64,000 nucleotides of DNA from Paludibacteraceae bacterium (GCA_024693065.1 JAILLP010000020.1:62001-126000), one strand, 5' to 3'; positions 45,169 to 56,109 are shown, counted from the stretch's first letter. Made by a program: numbers and translations. The notes: a model not told the origin generated them from the sequence alone.

Positions 45169-45176
45169 TATCTTTG
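45169..45176 (+). promoter_or_regulatory. -7 box of esterase gene
   Basis: TATCTTTG, 25 bases before the start codon; back to back with the box of the divergent gene. Confidence 0.65.
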
Positions 45177-45200
45177 TCCATCAAGCAAACGATTCATATA

Positions 45201-46382
45201 ATGAGGAAAATTATTCTTTTTCTTTTCATATTCAACATCCTCCACCTCTCCGCACAGGAAGCCATTTGGTGGAAGACGCCTACCGTTTCCCCGGAGATAT
45301 ACGACAATCACATGGTGACCTTCCGATTGGTCGCGCCACGTGCCAAGGAGGTCCTGCTGGTGGGCGACTTCCTACCGCCCTCGTACGTCGTAAAAGACGG
45401 CATAACCACAGAATTGGCAGGTACAGCTTCCTTAAGGAAGGGAGGGGATGGCGTCTGGACCTACACGACACCACGTCCCATGGAGCCTGGCTACTACAAC
45501 TACAATTTCGTAGTGGACGGGCTTACCATCACGGACCCTTCCAATATACACATGACCCGCGACGTGGTGAAAACCAGCAGCATATTCTTCATCGAAGGGG
45601 GATGGAGTGACTACTACAAAGACCAGGACGTCCCTCATGGGACTCTCTCCCATGTCTGGTACCATTGCGACAAAACAGAACGGAACCGAAGGCTAACGGT
45701 CTACACACCAGCCGGATACGAGGATGGACTGCGCTACCCGGTACTCTACCTGTTGCACGGCATGGGAGGCGACGAGGATTCATGGGTCACCTTGGGACGC
45801 GCCGCCCAGATTTTGGACAACCTTATCGCACAGGGGAAGGCCAAACCGATGATTGTGGTCATGACCAACAGTTACATGGACCTACAGGCAGCACCCGGCC
45901 ACGGTCCGGAAGGATTCATCAAGCCCGACCTTGAACTGTCACCCTCCTACGACGGTGTGTTCGAGGAGTCATTCCCAAGCATCATACGCTACGTGGACAA
46001 GGCATACCATACCATCCCGAGGAAGCAGTCGCGCGCGATCGCCGGCCTCTCCATGGGAGGGTTCCACGCCATGCAGATCTCCAGGGCATACCCTGACTAC
46101 TTCGATTACGTCGGACTATTCTCCGCAGCGGTAGGTCATGAAGCGGGAGACATCCCGATCTACCAAAACCCCATGAAGAAGCTCCGCACACAATTTTCCA
46201 AGAAGCCCGCACTCTACTGGATCGCCATCGGCAAGGAGGATTTCCTCTACGACGCCAATGCGGAGTATGTGCAACTACTGGAGACCAACCGATTCCGCTA
46301 CGAATACTTCGAAACGGGCGGCGGCCATACTTGGTACAACTGGCGGTTCTATCTGACGGAGTTCTTACGGAGACTGTTTTAG
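45201..46382 (+). CDS. secreted CE1-type esterase with N-terminal E-set domain
   Basis: Start taken at the ATG at 45201, with a signal peptide ending LHLSA; 393 residues. An N-terminal immunoglobulin-like E-set/CBM48-type domain (VTFRLVAPRAKEVLLVGDFL, YNYNFVVDG) is followed by an alpha/beta hydrolase of the esterase D / feruloyl esterase family: YLLHGMGGDEDSW, GLSMGGFHAM with the nucleophile Ser, and GGGHTWYNW with the His. This is the plan of CE1 acetylxylan/feruloyl esterases of plant-glycan degraders. No glycan-degrading cluster surrounds it, so the substrate is open. Confidence 0.87.
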   Translation: MRKIILFLFIFNILHLSAQEAIWWKTPTVSPEIYDNHMVTFRLVAPRAKEVLLVGDFLPPSYVVKDGITTELAGTASLRKGGDGVWTYTTPRPMEPGYYNYNFVVDGLTITDPSNIHMTRDVVKTSSIFFIEGGWSDYYKDQDVPHGTLSHVWYHCDKTERNRRLTVYTPAGYEDGLRYPVLYLLHGMGGDEDSWVTLGRAAQILDNLIAQGKAKPMIVVMTNSYMDLQAAPGHGPEGFIKPDLELSPSYDGVFEESFPSIIRYVDKAYHTIPRKQSRAIAGLSMGGFHAMQISRAYPDYFDYVGLFSAAVGHEAGDIPIYQNPMKKLRTQFSKKPALYWIAIGKEDFLYDANAEYVQLLETNRFRYEYFETGGGHTWYNWRFYLTEFLRRLF

Positions 46383-46402
46383 GGGAAAGACTACCCTTCC
46401 CA

Positions 46403-48253
46403 CTAACGCCTCTTCCTGCGCCAATAGACGATACCGCCTATCAACGCCAGAGCGGCGACAGCCCCTATGACCACATATAAGACAGTGAAGTTCGTTTCCT
46501 TCTCATCCTGCTCCGGGGCATTAGTGTATGTACGGTGGAACTTCTTATCGCCAAAGAGTTCTGGTTTTTTATAGGGACCTGATACATTGCCATGAGTTTC
46601 CACATCTCCTTGTGCGCCCCCCCCATAAAGCATATAATCTCTAAAATTTTCCTTTCCCTTAACATAATCAAACACATCCTGGAAAATCGGGATTTCACTT
46701 TTCCTATCCTCCGCCATCATCTCCGGCATGTCATGAGACACAGGCAAAAACCAGAGTTCCGTAACGTAGGTGGTATCACGGCACCTTTCGCACTCATAGC
46801 AATCCTCAATGGACAAACGATACCTGCCGGCAGGGAAACAGTTCATCTGCCGCACTGCACTGATACGTCCCCAATCGTACAACATAGGGAATTCCCGCAT
46901 ATCAAATTTCTCCAGAGAAAAGGCAAACGAATCAAAGGGCTCTTCCAATCGTTTCAGGGAAATCGCTTTCGGCCAATAATAATCATATATGGATAAATCA
47001 CTCTTAAAAGGCTCATATCCATAGGCATCGTCCCATGTCTTTGCAGAATCGCCCGATCCACTAAACATTTCCACGAAAGCATACAAATCCTTTTCCGACA
47101 CCAAATTTCCACTCGTCCCACTGCAAATGAAAGGGCCATAACCGCTTTGTGGCAAAGTGAACTCCAACGAAGCATTCCGCCAATCCACAATCGCGCAAGA
47201 GGTGAATTGGCTTCCATCCATCACAGCACTTGGATTCAGCCACGACGAAGACTTGACATCCTTCAGCGGGACACAACGTAACTTCACATACTCGGGTACC
47301 GGGTAAGAACCGTATGACATGGGAGGATCATAATAGCCAAAGGAAAAACAATCACCCTTCTCAGGCTTATAATCTTTTTTAAAATAGATGCCACTCTCAT
47401 CCAGTTCGCTACAACACATATAGTCGAAATGGCGGTTCATAGGGTTAGACGAAACACTATTCATAGAACAATTGCGCGTCACCACCATAAAAGAGCGGAT
47501 GTTACCCTTCCACGTACCGCCCGTGGAGATATCATAACAATAGCAGTAATTAGAATTATAACTCCCCTCCTTCAACGATTCTATCCCATAGCGAACAACC
47601 ACCTTGGAATAAGCATTAGGCAAGAAAGTCAATTGATGATGGAAATGGAAACGCATCGATATATCTTGCGAAGAGACATCGCTCTCAATACCCACGTTTA
47701 AGAATGTGACCGGCTTGCCATCCTGAGCGATCTCGCATAAAGGGTAAAAACGAGCATGGTCTTCCCCCAACAAGGATTCCATGTATTGGCAGTAATGACC
47801 AAAATCCATCACCCTCAACTCTTTGTCATGTCGGAGGACCAGCTCCTTGACACGGTCATTCAGCGCAATCGTGCCATCCTCACCTATCACTTCCGCAGGC
47901 TTCAACGTATCCTTGGGTCCCAACAGCCACTTCAAAACACGAAAAGAATAGTATCTCCACCAATCAAGATCCTCATCCCTTTTGTTTCCACACGTATAGG
48001 ACAGTTTGACATCCATCGGGAAGGCGCAATCCACGGCAACCGTATCCGCTGTTGTATTCTTAAAAACAAAAATCGCTGTGATGCTGTCCTTATCACACAC
48101 CATCAACTCCTTCTCCAAGGCGATTTTGTCATTAGGCTCCTTCACATAGATATTGCCGTATGTCCAATCCTCGTCATTCGTCACACCACCTTCGTCCGCC
48201 ATCAACGGGAAGAGGGTGGCCTGCATGATCAAAAAGAATAATATCCGTTTCAT
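46403..48253 (-). CDS. membrane-anchored surface protein, paralogue of the 21.4-23.3 kb gene
   Basis: Start taken at the ATG at 48253 (MKRILFFLIMQATLFPLMA), giving 616 residues. The N-terminal block (WTYGNIYVKEPNDKIALEKELMV, FVFKNTTADTVAVDCAFPM), a middle part, and a C-terminal single membrane segment with basic tail (VLYVVIGAVAALALIGGIVYWRRKRR) follow the same plan as the 646-residue protein at 21362. The two have clearly diverged. It is convergent with the esterase gene, 20 bases away. Function unknown. Confidence 0.75.
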   Translation of the reverse strand: MKRILFFLIMQATLFPLMADEGGVTNDEDWTYGNIYVKEPNDKIALEKELMVCDKDSITAIFVFKNTTADTVAVDCAFPMDVKLSYTCGNKRDEDLDWWRYYSFRVLKWLLGPKDTLKPAEVIGEDGTIALNDRVKELVLRHDKELRVMDFGHYCQYMESLLGEDHARFYPLCEIAQDGKPVTFLNVGIESDVSSQDISMRFHFHHQLTFLPNAYSKVVVRYGIESLKEGSYNSNYCYCYDISTGGTWKGNIRSFMVVTRNCSMNSVSSNPMNRHFDYMCCSELDESGIYFKKDYKPEKGDCFSFGYYDPPMSYGSYPVPEYVKLRCVPLKDVKSSSWLNPSAVMDGSQFTSCAIVDWRNASLEFTLPQSGYGPFICSGTSGNLVSEKDLYAFVEMFSGSGDSAKTWDDAYGYEPFKSDLSIYDYYWPKAISLKRLEEPFDSFAFSLEKFDMREFPMLYDWGRISAVRQMNCFPAGRYRLSIEDCYECERCRDTTYVTELWFLPVSHDMPEMMAEDRKSEIPIFQDVFDYVKGKENFRDYMLYGGGAQGDVETHGNVSGPYKKPELFGDKKFHRTYTNAPEQDEKETNFTVLYVVIGAVAALALIGGIVYWRRKRR

Positions 48254-48366
48254 ATTAAACACATTACACATACAAATATAAACAAAATGATAGGGAAAGC
48301 GCAATAAAAAGCTGCAGAACCAACTGGATTAGGTTCTACAAAACCACACGACAAGGGTGCATTCCC

Positions 48367-49011
48367 CTATTTCCTCATCTTCCTCCGCTTCACTGGGATG
48401 GCCCGGATGGTATCGTTTCTCCCCTCTTCTTTCAAGCGCATTCGTTTCTCTTTTAGTATTTTTTGCAATTTCTCTTCGTCCACAGAAGACCTGGTGATTT
48501 TTTTTATCACGAATATGGTGTCCGCATGGGGATCGTATTTTTTTACTTGCAGAGTATACTCTTCGCCTTCCTCATACAAGAAGTTACTGAACTTCCCGCA
48601 GAAAGGCTCCCAAGCAGTCGTATCCCGCCTACTAAAGCCCTTCCTAATCTGATAGCAGAGCGAATCGTTGACCGTGATTCTCTCTTTGTGAACCCTCATG
48701 AATACCCTTGGCACTTCATAGCTTGCCACTGTTTTAATCACAAACATCGTGTCCGCATGAGGATTGTACTCTTTTACTTGCAGGGTGTATTCATATCCCT
48801 CCTCATACCAAAGGTTGCTGAACTTCCCGCAGAAAGGCTCCCAAGGGGTCGTATCCCGCCTACTAAAGCCCTTCCTCACCTGATAACAGAGCGAGTCGTT
48901 GACCTTGATTAGCTCTCCATGGATCTTCATGTACTGCGCCTGGTCACCCTGCGAAAGACAGAGACCGGCGGAGAAAAGAATCAGCAGGAATATTAGTAGT
49001 GGTTTGCGCAT
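48367..49011 (-). CDS. exported protein with two DUF4377-like domains
   Basis: Start taken at the ATG at 49011 (MRKPLLIFLLILFSAGLCLS); 214 residues. Two tandem repeats of about 75 residues share INGELIKVNDSLCYQVRKGFSRRDTTPWEPFCGKFSN-like sequence and YEYTLQVKEYNPHADTMFVIK, which I read as DUF4377. The repeats are nearly identical at DNA level in places, so the duplication is recent. The C terminus is a basic helical stretch. The previous gene on the strand (49062-49610) ends 50 bases upstream. Function unknown. Confidence 0.72.
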   Translation of the reverse strand: MRKPLLIFLLILFSAGLCLSQGDQAQYMKIHGELIKVNDSLCYQVRKGFSRRDTTPWEPFCGKFSNLWYEEGYEYTLQVKEYNPHADTMFVIKTVASYEVPRVFMRVHKERITVNDSLCYQIRKGFSRRDTTAWEPFCGKFSNFLYEEGEEYTLQVKKYDPHADTIFVIKKITRSSVDEEKLQKILKEKRMRLKEEGRNDTIRAIPVKRRKMRK

Positions 49012-49061
49012 ACGAAAACTATTATAATCAATTGGATATGAACAATATACCACAAATATAA

Positions 49062-49610
49062 TCAATAGTTCAGCAAATCACAAGGGGCAACCACCCATTG
49101 GTCGAGGTCCATGCCTCTTTTCTTGAGGACATCCTCCATGCCTTCGATGCGATACTCACGTATCGTCCGAGGCTTGCAAAGCTCTATGCCTAACTGTGTT
49201 TTGTAGATGTCATAGATTAGTTCCGAGCAATACCACTTGCCGTTGTCGAATTGAAAGGCAAGGTCGTATGGCTTGCCGAGGTATTTCTTGTATTTGATCT
49301 TAACAGGCTCCTTTTTCACGCGCATCTTCTTCACCTTCCCGTCTTTCCCTCGCTTGATCCACTCCTTCAAAGGCGTCAGTTTGACCTTCTTGGAGGCTTC
49401 CAGCACATACAACTGCTTCTCCTTCTCAACCACGACACCGCAATGGGACCATTTCGAGCCGGTGGCTTTCTGGATCAATGGTGACTGACCGCTCTTCGAA
49501 ACCTGAAAGAGAATATCACCCTCCTTGTACCCCTTTTGCTGACGTACATAGTAAGCGCCACCAACGACCACGGATAGGAGGAGGAATAGGATGGCTAGTT
49601 TCTTTTTCAT
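49062..49610 (-). CDS. YiiX-like NlpC/P60-type cysteine hydrolase
   Basis: A 182-residue protein with an N-terminal membrane signal (LAILFLLLSVVVGGAYYV) and the permuted papain-like pattern of the YiiX/YebB family: GDILFQVSKSGQS, SKWSHCGVVV with the catalytic His, and FDNGKWYCSELIYDIY with the Cys. It likely cleaves an amide or ester bond in the envelope. Its exact substrate is not known. Confidence 0.82.
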   Translation of the reverse strand: MKKKLAILFLLLSVVVGGAYYVRQQKGYKEGDILFQVSKSGQSPLIQKATGSKWSHCGVVVEKEKQLYVLEASKKVKLTPLKEWIKRGKDGKVKKMRVKKEPVKIKYKKYLGKPYDLAFQFDNGKWYCSELIYDIYKTQLGIELCKPRTIREYRIEGMEDVLKKRGMDLDQWVVAPCDLLNY

Positions 49611-49675
49611 GCGGAAGGGATAATAAAGGGCGAACCATTAAGCAATGATTCGCCCCCCATATTTAACATTCAAGC

Positions 49676-52600
49676 TTACGCTTTCTTCACCTCGATATTC
49701 ACCTTGAAGTCGTCGAAGTCCAACTCGGTCGGGTTGGCCACCTTCTCCACCAAGGAGATCTTGTTGGCGAGCACCTGCGAGGAGATGTACTCCTTGAACT
49801 GCTCTACCGCCGCATTCACATTGTCTGACTGCTCGATGTCGATAACAATCTTATCGGTTATCTCGAAACCGCTTGTCTTACGGATGTTCTGGATACGGTT
49901 GATGAACTCACGCGCGATACCCTCCCGTTGCAACTCAGGCGTGATGGTCACGTCGAGCGCGATAGTGATCGTTCCATTGTTGGCTACCAACCAGCCTGGG
50001 ATATCCTCCGAAAGGATCTCCACGTCGGCCTTGTCCACAACGACGCAGCATCCGTCGAGACAGATCTCATAGCTGCCGTTCTTCTCGAACTGCGCGATCT
50101 GCTCTTGCGACAGGCCTTGCAGCTGTGCCGCAACCGTCTTCATGTTCTTGCCGCACTTAGGACCGAGCTTCTTGAAGTCTGGCTTGATCTTCTTCACAAG
50201 GATACCGGCTGAGTCACGCACGAAATTGATCTCCTTGACATTCACCTCGTTCATGATCAAGTCCTTCACCGCCTCGACATTCTCCTGCTCATGCTCCGCC
50301 AAGATAGGTACCATGATTTGCTTCAACGGTTGACGGACCTTGATGTTCTCTTTCTTACGGAGAGAGAGGGTCATGGATGAGATGTCTTGCGCCAACTGCA
50401 TACGCTCCTCCAAGGTCTTGTCGATCAAGGATTCGTCGTACTTAGGGAAGTTAGCCAAGTGAACGGACTCGCTCTTGTCGCAGCCTGTGGCATTGTTCAG
50501 ATCCAAGAAGAGTTGGTCCGCATAGAATGGAGAGATTGGTGCCATCAGACGTGCCACCGTGTCCAAACAGGTGTAGAGCGTCTGGTAAGCGGCGAGCTTA
50601 TCCTCTGTCAATGTGCCACCCCAGAAACGTTTACGGTTCAGACGAACGTACCAGTTACTCAGGTGATCGTTCACGAATATAGAGATCGCACGACCTGCCT
50701 TGGTCGGCTCATAGTCATTGTAGCTCTCATCCACCTCCTTGATGAGTGAGTTGAGCAGGGAGATGATCCAACGGTCAATCTCAGGGCGCTTGTTCATTGG
50801 CACCCGTGGCTGGCTGTTGGTGAAGTTATCCACGTTCGCGTAGAGGGCGAAGAAGGAATAGGTGTTATAGAGTGTGCCGAAGAATTTACGGCGCACTTCC
50901 TCGATGCCCTCCGTATCGAACTTCAGGTTGTCCCAAGGCGATGCGTTGGTGATCATGTACCAACGGAGCGGGTCGGAACCATATTTCTCGATGGCGCCGA
51001 ACGGATCGACTGCGTTGCCGAGACGTTTGGACATCTTGTTACCGTTCTTATCAAGCACCAAACCATTGGAGATAACTGCCTTGAAGGCTACGCTATCCTT
51101 GATCATGGTGGAGATGGCGTGCAATGTGAAGAACCAACCACGGGTCTGGTCCACACCCTCCGCGATGAAGTCGGCAGGGTAGAACTCTCCGCTATCGACC
51201 ACCTCTTTGTTCTCGAACGGATAGTGTTGCTGTGCGAAAGGCATAGCACCTGAATCGAACCACACGTCGATCAAGTCCGCCTCACGCTTCATCGGCTTGC
51301 CACTATCGGAAACCAGGATGACACTGTCGATATATGGACGGTGGAGGTCGATGTTCTTAGGATCATAGTTCTCCTTCGAGTAATCGCCCACCTTGAAGTT
51401 CTTCCAAGGGTTCTCCTTCATGAAACCAGCCTTGATGGACTTGTCGATCTCCTCGAACAATTCCGCGATGGAGCCGATGCACTTCTCTTCCGTACCCTCC
51501 TCCGTTCTCCAGATCGGGAGCGGTGTGCCCCAGTAGCGGGAGCGGGAGAGGTTCCAGTCATTCAGGTTCTCCAACCATTTGCCGAAGCGGCCGGTACCCG
51601 TCGATTCAGGCTTCCATTGGATGGTCTTATTCAACTCCATCATTCTCTCGCGAGCCTTGGTGGATTTGATGAACCAGCTATCCAGCGGGTAGTAGAGGAC
51701 AGGCTTGTCCGTACGCCAGCAGTGTGGATAGTTGTGGACGTGCTTCTCGATCTTGAAGGCTTTGTCGGTCACCTTCATGTCCATGCAGATGGAGATGTCG
51801 AGCGTCTCGTCCTTGTCCGTCAGGTTAGGATCGTATGCGTTCTTCACGAAGCGGCCTTCGAATTTCTTGTAGGCCTCCACGTTGATGCGTGATTTCACGA
51901 AATCAGCGTCCAAGTCTGAGAGCAGATAGAACTTACCCGTCAAATCCACGGAAGGACGCAAGTTGCCGAACTTATCGACTAACTGCAACGGAGGGATGCC
52001 GGCGGCCTTCGCCACCTTCGCATCGTCCGCACCGAAGGTAGGGGCGATATGGACGATACCCGTACCATCCTCAGTGGTGACGTAATCGCCTGGGATAACA
52101 CGGAAGGCTTGGTCAGCGTTCTCCGGTGTGATCCAGTCGAAGAGTTGTTCGTATTTCATGCCTACAAGGTCAGTGCCCTTGTATTCAGCGATGACTTTAT
52201 AAGGGATGAGCTTGTCGCCCTCCTTGTAATCCTCCAAGGCCAATTCAGCGGCCTTAGGGTTGAAATGAGCGTTCACCAGATCCTTCGCCAGCACATAAGT
52301 GGCAGGCTTACCCGTGTAAGGGTTGTAGGACTGAACAGCCACGTAGGTGATGTTCGGTCCGACGCAAAGAGCCGTGTTGGACGAAAGGGTCCAAGGCGTG
52401 GTGGTCCATGCCAGGAAGTACGGTGTACCGAACTGAGCCATCTCAGGCTTCGGATCCACCATCTTGAACTGCGCCACGACGGTCGTATCCTTCACGTCAC
52501 GGTAGCAGCCCGGCTGGTTCAGCTCGTGGGAGCTAAGACCCGTACCCGCAGCAGGGGAATAAGGCTGGATGGTGTAACCCTTGTAGAGGTAACCCTTCTT

Positions 52601-53107
52601 GTAGAGCTCCTTCAAGAGGTACCACAACGTCTCGATGTATTTGTTGTCGTAGGTGATATAAGGGTTCTCGAGGTCTACCCAATAACCCATCTTCTTGGTG
52701 AGGTCGGTCCACTCCTTGGTGAACTTCATCACGTTGGTACGGCAAGCCTTGTTATAGTCATCGACAGAGATCTTCTTTCCGATGTCCTCTTTTGTGATGC
52801 CCAACTCCTTCTCGACGCCCAACTCGACAGGCAATCCGTGGGTATCCCAACCCGCCTTACGCTTCACGTGGAAGCCCTTCATGGTCTTGTAGCGGCAGAA
52901 GATATCCTTAATAGAGCGCGCCATCACGTGGTGGATGCCCGGCATTCCGTTAGCGGACGGCGGACCCTCGAAGAAGACGAAGGAAGGAGCACCCTCCCTG
53001 ATTTTCACACTCTTATGAAACAAATCTTTTTCCTCCCATTGCTTCAGAACCTCTTTGTTGATGTCCGAGAGGTTGAAACTGGAATGTTCAGCGAATTTCT
53101 TTGCCAT
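49676..53107 (-). CDS. ileS: isoleucyl-tRNA synthetase
   Basis: A 1143-residue class Ia synthetase of the long IleS2-like type. The HIGH motif appears as GIHHVMARS near residue 57, the editing domain in the middle (WTTTPWTLSSNTAL), KMSKS as NKMSKRLGNAVDPFGA, and a long C-terminal part with the anticodon-binding domain. It charges tRNA-Ile in the cytoplasm. It follows queA by 33 bases on the minus strand and may be the last gene of the ftsX-queA operon. Confidence 0.97.
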   Translation of the reverse strand: MAKKFAEHSSFNLSDINKEVLKQWEEKDLFHKSVKIREGAPSFVFFEGPPSANGMPGIHHVMARSIKDIFCRYKTMKGFHVKRKAGWDTHGLPVELGVEKELGITKEDIGKKISVDDYNKACRTNVMKFTKEWTDLTKKMGYWVDLENPYITYDNKYIETLWYLLKELYKKGYLYKGYTIQPYSPAAGTGLSSHELNQPGCYRDVKDTTVVAQFKMVDPKPEMAQFGTPYFLAWTTTPWTLSSNTALCVGPNITYVAVQSYNPYTGKPATYVLAKDLVNAHFNPKAAELALEDYKEGDKLIPYKVIAEYKGTDLVGMKYEQLFDWITPENADQAFRVIPGDYVTTEDGTGIVHIAPTFGADDAKVAKAAGIPPLQLVDKFGNLRPSVDLTGKFYLLSDLDADFVKSRINVEAYKKFEGRFVKNAYDPNLTDKDETLDISICMDMKVTDKAFKIEKHVHNYPHCWRTDKPVLYYPLDSWFIKSTKARERMMELNKTIQWKPESTGTGRFGKWLENLNDWNLSRSRYWGTPLPIWRTEEGTEEKCIGSIAELFEEIDKSIKAGFMKENPWKNFKVGDYSKENYDPKNIDLHRPYIDSVILVSDSGKPMKREADLIDVWFDSGAMPFAQQHYPFENKEVVDSGEFYPADFIAEGVDQTRGWFFTLHAISTMIKDSVAFKAVISNGLVLDKNGNKMSKRLGNAVDPFGAIEKYGSDPLRWYMITNASPWDNLKFDTEGIEEVRRKFFGTLYNTYSFFALYANVDNFTNSQPRVPMNKRPEIDRWIISLLNSLIKEVDESYNDYEPTKAGRAISIFVNDHLSNWYVRLNRKRFWGGTLTEDKLAAYQTLYTCLDTVARLMAPISPFYADQLFLDLNNATGCDKSESVHLANFPKYDESLIDKTLEERMQLAQDISSMTLSLRKKENIKVRQPLKQIMVPILAEHEQENVEAVKDLIMNEVNVKEINFVRDSAGILVKKIKPDFKKLGPKCGKNMKTVAAQLQGLSQEQIAQFEKNGSYEICLDGCCVVVDKADVEILSEDIPGWLVANNGTITIALDVTITPELQREGIAREFINRIQNIRKTSGFEITDKIVIDIEQSDNVNAAVEQFKEYISSQVLANKISLVEKVANPTELDFDDFKVNIEVKKA

Positions 53108-53140
53108 TTTATAATGATACTATATCTTTTTTTGTTCGAA

Positions 53141-54190
53141 TTAGAGGATTAACATAGCGTCTCCGTAAGGGCCGAACTTATAGCCCTCCTTCAAAGCCAC
53201 GTCGTAAGCGTTCATCACATAGTCATACTCGCCGAAGGCGCACACCATCATGAGGAAGGTGGAGTATGGCATGTGGAAGTTGGTCACCAGGCGATCCGCC
53301 ACGGTGAAGTTGTATGGAGGGAAGATGAACTTGTTCGTCCAGCCCTCTGACGGTTTGATCAAACCATCCGTACCCACACTGCTCTCGACGGCGCGCAACA
53401 CGGTCGTTCCGACGGCGCAGATATGTTGTCTCGCCTCGTGCGCACGGTTCACGATCTTCGTGCACTCCTCGGTGATGTACATCTCCTCGGAATCCATCTT
53501 ATGCTTCGTGAGGTCCTCCACGTCGATCTCGCGGAAGTTGCCCAAGCCAGCGTGCAGGGTCAGGAAAGCGAAGTCGCAACCCTTGATCTCCAAGCGTTTC
53601 ATCAGCTCGCGGCTGAAGTGCATACCGGCGGTCGGAGCGACCACGGCACCCTCGTTCTTGGCGAAGATCGTTTGGTAACGCTCAGCATCCTCCGGCTCGA
53701 CCGGACGGTTGATGAACTTCGGCAACGGTGTCTCGCCCAGTTTGTAAAGGGTCTCGCGGAACTCCTCGTAGGAGCCCTCGTAGAGGAAGCGGAGCGTACG
53801 TCCGCGGGAAGTGGTGTTGTCGATCACCTCGGCCACCAAAGACTCGTCCTCGCCGAAATAGAGTTTATTTCCGATACGTATCTTGCGGGCAGGATCCACA
53901 AGGACATCCCAGAACTTCAGTTCATGGTTCAATTCACGGAGCAGGAAGACCTCGATCTTCGCGCCGTTCTTCTCCTTGATACCATAGAGACGAGCAGGGA
54001 ACACCTTCGTGTCGTTGAAGATGAACACATCCTTGTCGTCGAAATACTGGAGGATTTCCTTAAAGATTTTGTGTTCTATCTCACCCGTTTTACGGTTGAG
54101 TACCAGCAATCTAGCCTCATCCCTGTTATGGGCAGGGTAAAGAGCGATCTGCTCTTCCGGCAAGTTGAATTTGAATTTTGATAATTTCAT
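53141..54190 (-). CDS. queA: S-adenosylmethionine:tRNA ribosyltransferase-isomerase
   Basis: A 349-residue QueA of normal length starting [33 protein letters not shown], with APTAGMHFS and [11 protein letters not shown] as conserved stretches. It adds the epoxycyclopentane group during queuosine synthesis on tRNA. Its start overlaps the truB stop by four bases, so the two RNA-modification genes are coupled. Confidence 0.96.
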   Translation of the reverse strand: MKLSKFKFNLPEEQIALYPAHNRDEARLLVLNRKTGEIEHKIFKEILQYFDDKDVFIFNDTKVFPARLYGIKEKNGAKIEVFLLRELNHELKFWDVLVDPARKIRIGNKLYFGEDESLVAEVIDNTTSRGRTLRFLYEGSYEEFRETLYKLGETPLPKFINRPVEPEDAERYQTIFAKNEGAVVAPTAGMHFSRELMKRLEIKGCDFAFLTLHAGLGNFREIDVEDLTKHKMDSEEMYITEECTKIVNRAHEARQHICAVGTTVLRAVESSVGTDGLIKPSEGWTNKFIFPPYNFTVADRLVTNFHMPYSTFLMMVCAFGEYDYVMNAYDVALKEGYKFGPYGDAMLIL

Positions 54191-54894
54191 GCAATATCGG
54201 AATTTATCTGTTCATGTTCATTAACCATATTCTGGAACTCTTCGAGGGAGATGCAATTCTCCACCGTGACGTCCCCCACCCTCGTGCGCCGTAGCGAAGT
54301 CAGGTGCGCACCGCTCTTCAGGGCGATGCCGATGTCGCGCGCCAAGGCGCGTATGTAGGTGCCTTTGCTGCATACCACACGTATCGTGATGCACGGCAGC
54401 TGGCAATCCAGAAGTTCTATCTCATCGATGACGAGCAACTTAGGCTTCAGCTCCACCTCGTTGCCCTTGCGGGCGTAGTCGTAGGCGCGCTTCCCGTTCA
54501 CCTTCACGGCAGAATAGACCGGCGGTATTTGTTGGATCTCACCGATGAAACTCTTCAGCGTCTCCTCCACCATCTCACGGGTGATATGCTCCGTAGGATA
54601 TTCAGCGTCAATCTCCTGCTCCAAATCGAAGGAGGGCGTGGTGGCGCCCAGCCTCAACGTGGCGACATACTCCTTCGTCTGGTACTGGAACTCTTCAATT
54701 CGCTTGGTAGCCTTCCCCGTGCATACGATCAGCACGCCTGTCGCCAGAGGATCCAGCGTGCCGGCATGCCCGATCTTGAACTTCTTCACACCCAGTTTGC
54801 GCTTGATCATGTAGCGCACCTTATTGACCAGGTCGAAGGAAGTCCACTCCAAAGGTTTGTCGAAGTATAATATTTCGCCGTCCAAGAAATTCAT
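54187..54894 (-). CDS. truB: tRNA pseudouridine(55) synthase
   Basis: A 235-residue TruB with the catalytic motif [12 protein letters not shown] (Asp 48), [15 protein letters not shown] near the N terminus and [17 protein letters not shown]. It makes pseudouridine 55 in the T loop of tRNA. It sits between uppP and queA on the minus strand with short gaps, part of the conserved Bacteroidetes cluster. The C-terminal PUA domain of longer TruB proteins is absent, as is usual in this phylum. Confidence 0.96.
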   Translation of the reverse strand: MNFLDGEILYFDKPLEWTSFDLVNKVRYMIKRKLGVKKFKIGHAGTLDPLATGVLIVCTGKATKRIEEFQYQTKEYVATLRLGATTPSFDLEQEIDAEYPTEHITREMVEETLKSFIGEIQQIPPVYSAVKVNGKRAYDYARKGNEVELKPKLLVIDEIELLDCQLPCITIRVVCSKGTYIRALARDIGIALKSGAHLTSLRRTRVGDVTVENCISLEEFQNMVNEHEQINSDIA

Positions 54895-54907
54895 TCTCCA
54901 CTAATCA

Positions 54908-55711
54908 TTACGAGCACAGCACGCAGACCGCACCCACGATGAAGCAATAGATGGCGAAATAAATGAGTTTACCCTTCTTCACTATGTTAATCATCCACTT
55001 GCAAGCGAGGCACCCGAAGATGAAAGCGGTGACGAAACCCACGCAAAGCGCAAGAGGTGAGATACCACTGGCGACAGAATCATATCCATCCTTCGCGATC
55101 TTCAAGCAATCCAGCAAGGCCTCTCCAAGTATCGGAGGAATGACCATCAGGAAAGAGAACTGCGCCAGGTTTTCCTTCTTGTTACCCAACAAGAGACCCG
55201 TGGCGATCGTGGAGCCGGAGCGGGACAAACCTGGCATCACGGCACATGCCTGCGCCAAACCGATGACGAAAGCGTCCAATTTGGAAATCTCCTCCTTCTG
55301 ACGAGGCTTGGCGAAATATGCGAAAGCCAACAACGCGGCAGTCAAGAAAAGCATTAGACCCACAAGGAACAACCCGGAGCCGAAGAACTCCTCCACCGTA
55401 TCCTTGAAGAAAACACCCACGATACCCACAGGAATCATGGAGATAAGAATGTTGACAAAGTATTTCATCTCGTCGTTCCACTGGAACTTCAAGACACCCT
55501 TAAAGAGCCATACCACTTCTTTCCACAAGATAACCAGGGTGCTCAACACCGTGGCGACATGCACAGCGATGGTGAACATCAGGTTGGACTCACCGTCCTC
55601 CAAACCGAAAAGATAGGAACCTATGGTCAAGTGACCACTACTACTAACGGGAAGATACTCCGTCAATCCTTGGATAATACCCAAGATCAAAGCCTGTAAC
55701 CAATCCATCAA
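54908..55711 (-). CDS. uppP: undecaprenyl-diphosphatase
   Basis: A 267-residue polytopic inner-membrane protein of the UppP/BacA family, with the conserved [13 protein letters not shown] near residue 16 and the [13 protein letters not shown] motif. It recycles undecaprenyl pyrophosphate for cell-wall and glycan synthesis. The gene is 13 bases from truB and 12 from the DUF3098 gene, hence in one operon. Confidence 0.96.
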   Translation of the reverse strand: MMDWLQALILGIIQGLTEYLPVSSSGHLTIGSYLFGLEDGESNLMFTIAVHVATVLSTLVILWKEVVWLFKGVLKFQWNDEMKYFVNILISMIPVGIVGVFFKDTVEEFFGSGLFLVGLMLFLTAALLAFAYFAKPRQKEEISKLDAFVIGLAQACAVMPGLSRSGSTIATGLLLGNKKENLAQFSFLMVIPPILGEALLDCLKIAKDGYDSVASGISPLALCVGFVTAFIFGCLACKWMINIVKKGKLIYFAIYCFIVGAVCVLCS

Positions 55712-55723
55712 GCAATCTCCCCC

Positions 55724-56080
55724 TTATTTCTTCACAACACTCATTTCCTTCTTTCCACCTCTTGGCAATGATTTGCGAGCTGCCCCATCCGATTCCGGGC
55801 GGTCATATTCATCATCAGAGGTCGGACGCTCACTCGTCACTTCAACACCTTTTCCCACGCGAAGCCACACAATGGCGACAATTTCAAAGAAGAAACCGAT
55901 GACAAGGATAATCGGGGCTACCGTAATCCTCATCGTGCTGAATATCTCCGGGTTATAGGAGACCCCATCCTTACTTCCACCACCAATCATGCAAATACAT
56001 CCGATAATGATGATGACTAAACCAACCGCCAGGAGAAGCAAATTCTCCTTAGGCAACGCGTAATTTTCTTTTAATGCCAT
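55724..56080 (-). CDS. DUF3098 membrane protein
   Basis: A 118-residue protein with two membrane segments (LLLLAVGLVIIIIGCICMIGG and ITVAPIILVIGFFFEIVAIVWL) and a hydrophilic, charged tail. Its gene neighbours ftsX and uppP, as in most Bacteroidetes, which supports the family call. Function is unknown but the place suggests the cell envelope or division. Confidence 0.9.
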   Translation of the reverse strand: MALKENYALPKENLLLLAVGLVIIIIGCICMIGGGSKDGVSYNPEIFSTMRITVAPIILVIGFFFEIVAIVWLRVGKGVEVTSERPTSDDEYDRPESDGAARKSLPRGGKKEMSVVKK

Positions 56081-56109
56081 TTTTATGTAATTGTTTACTT
56101 GTTCAAAAA

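Noticed and set aside
52049-53152. 367-codon open frame antisense to ileS
   Set aside because: It is opposite a highly conserved synthetase gene and has no domain pattern.
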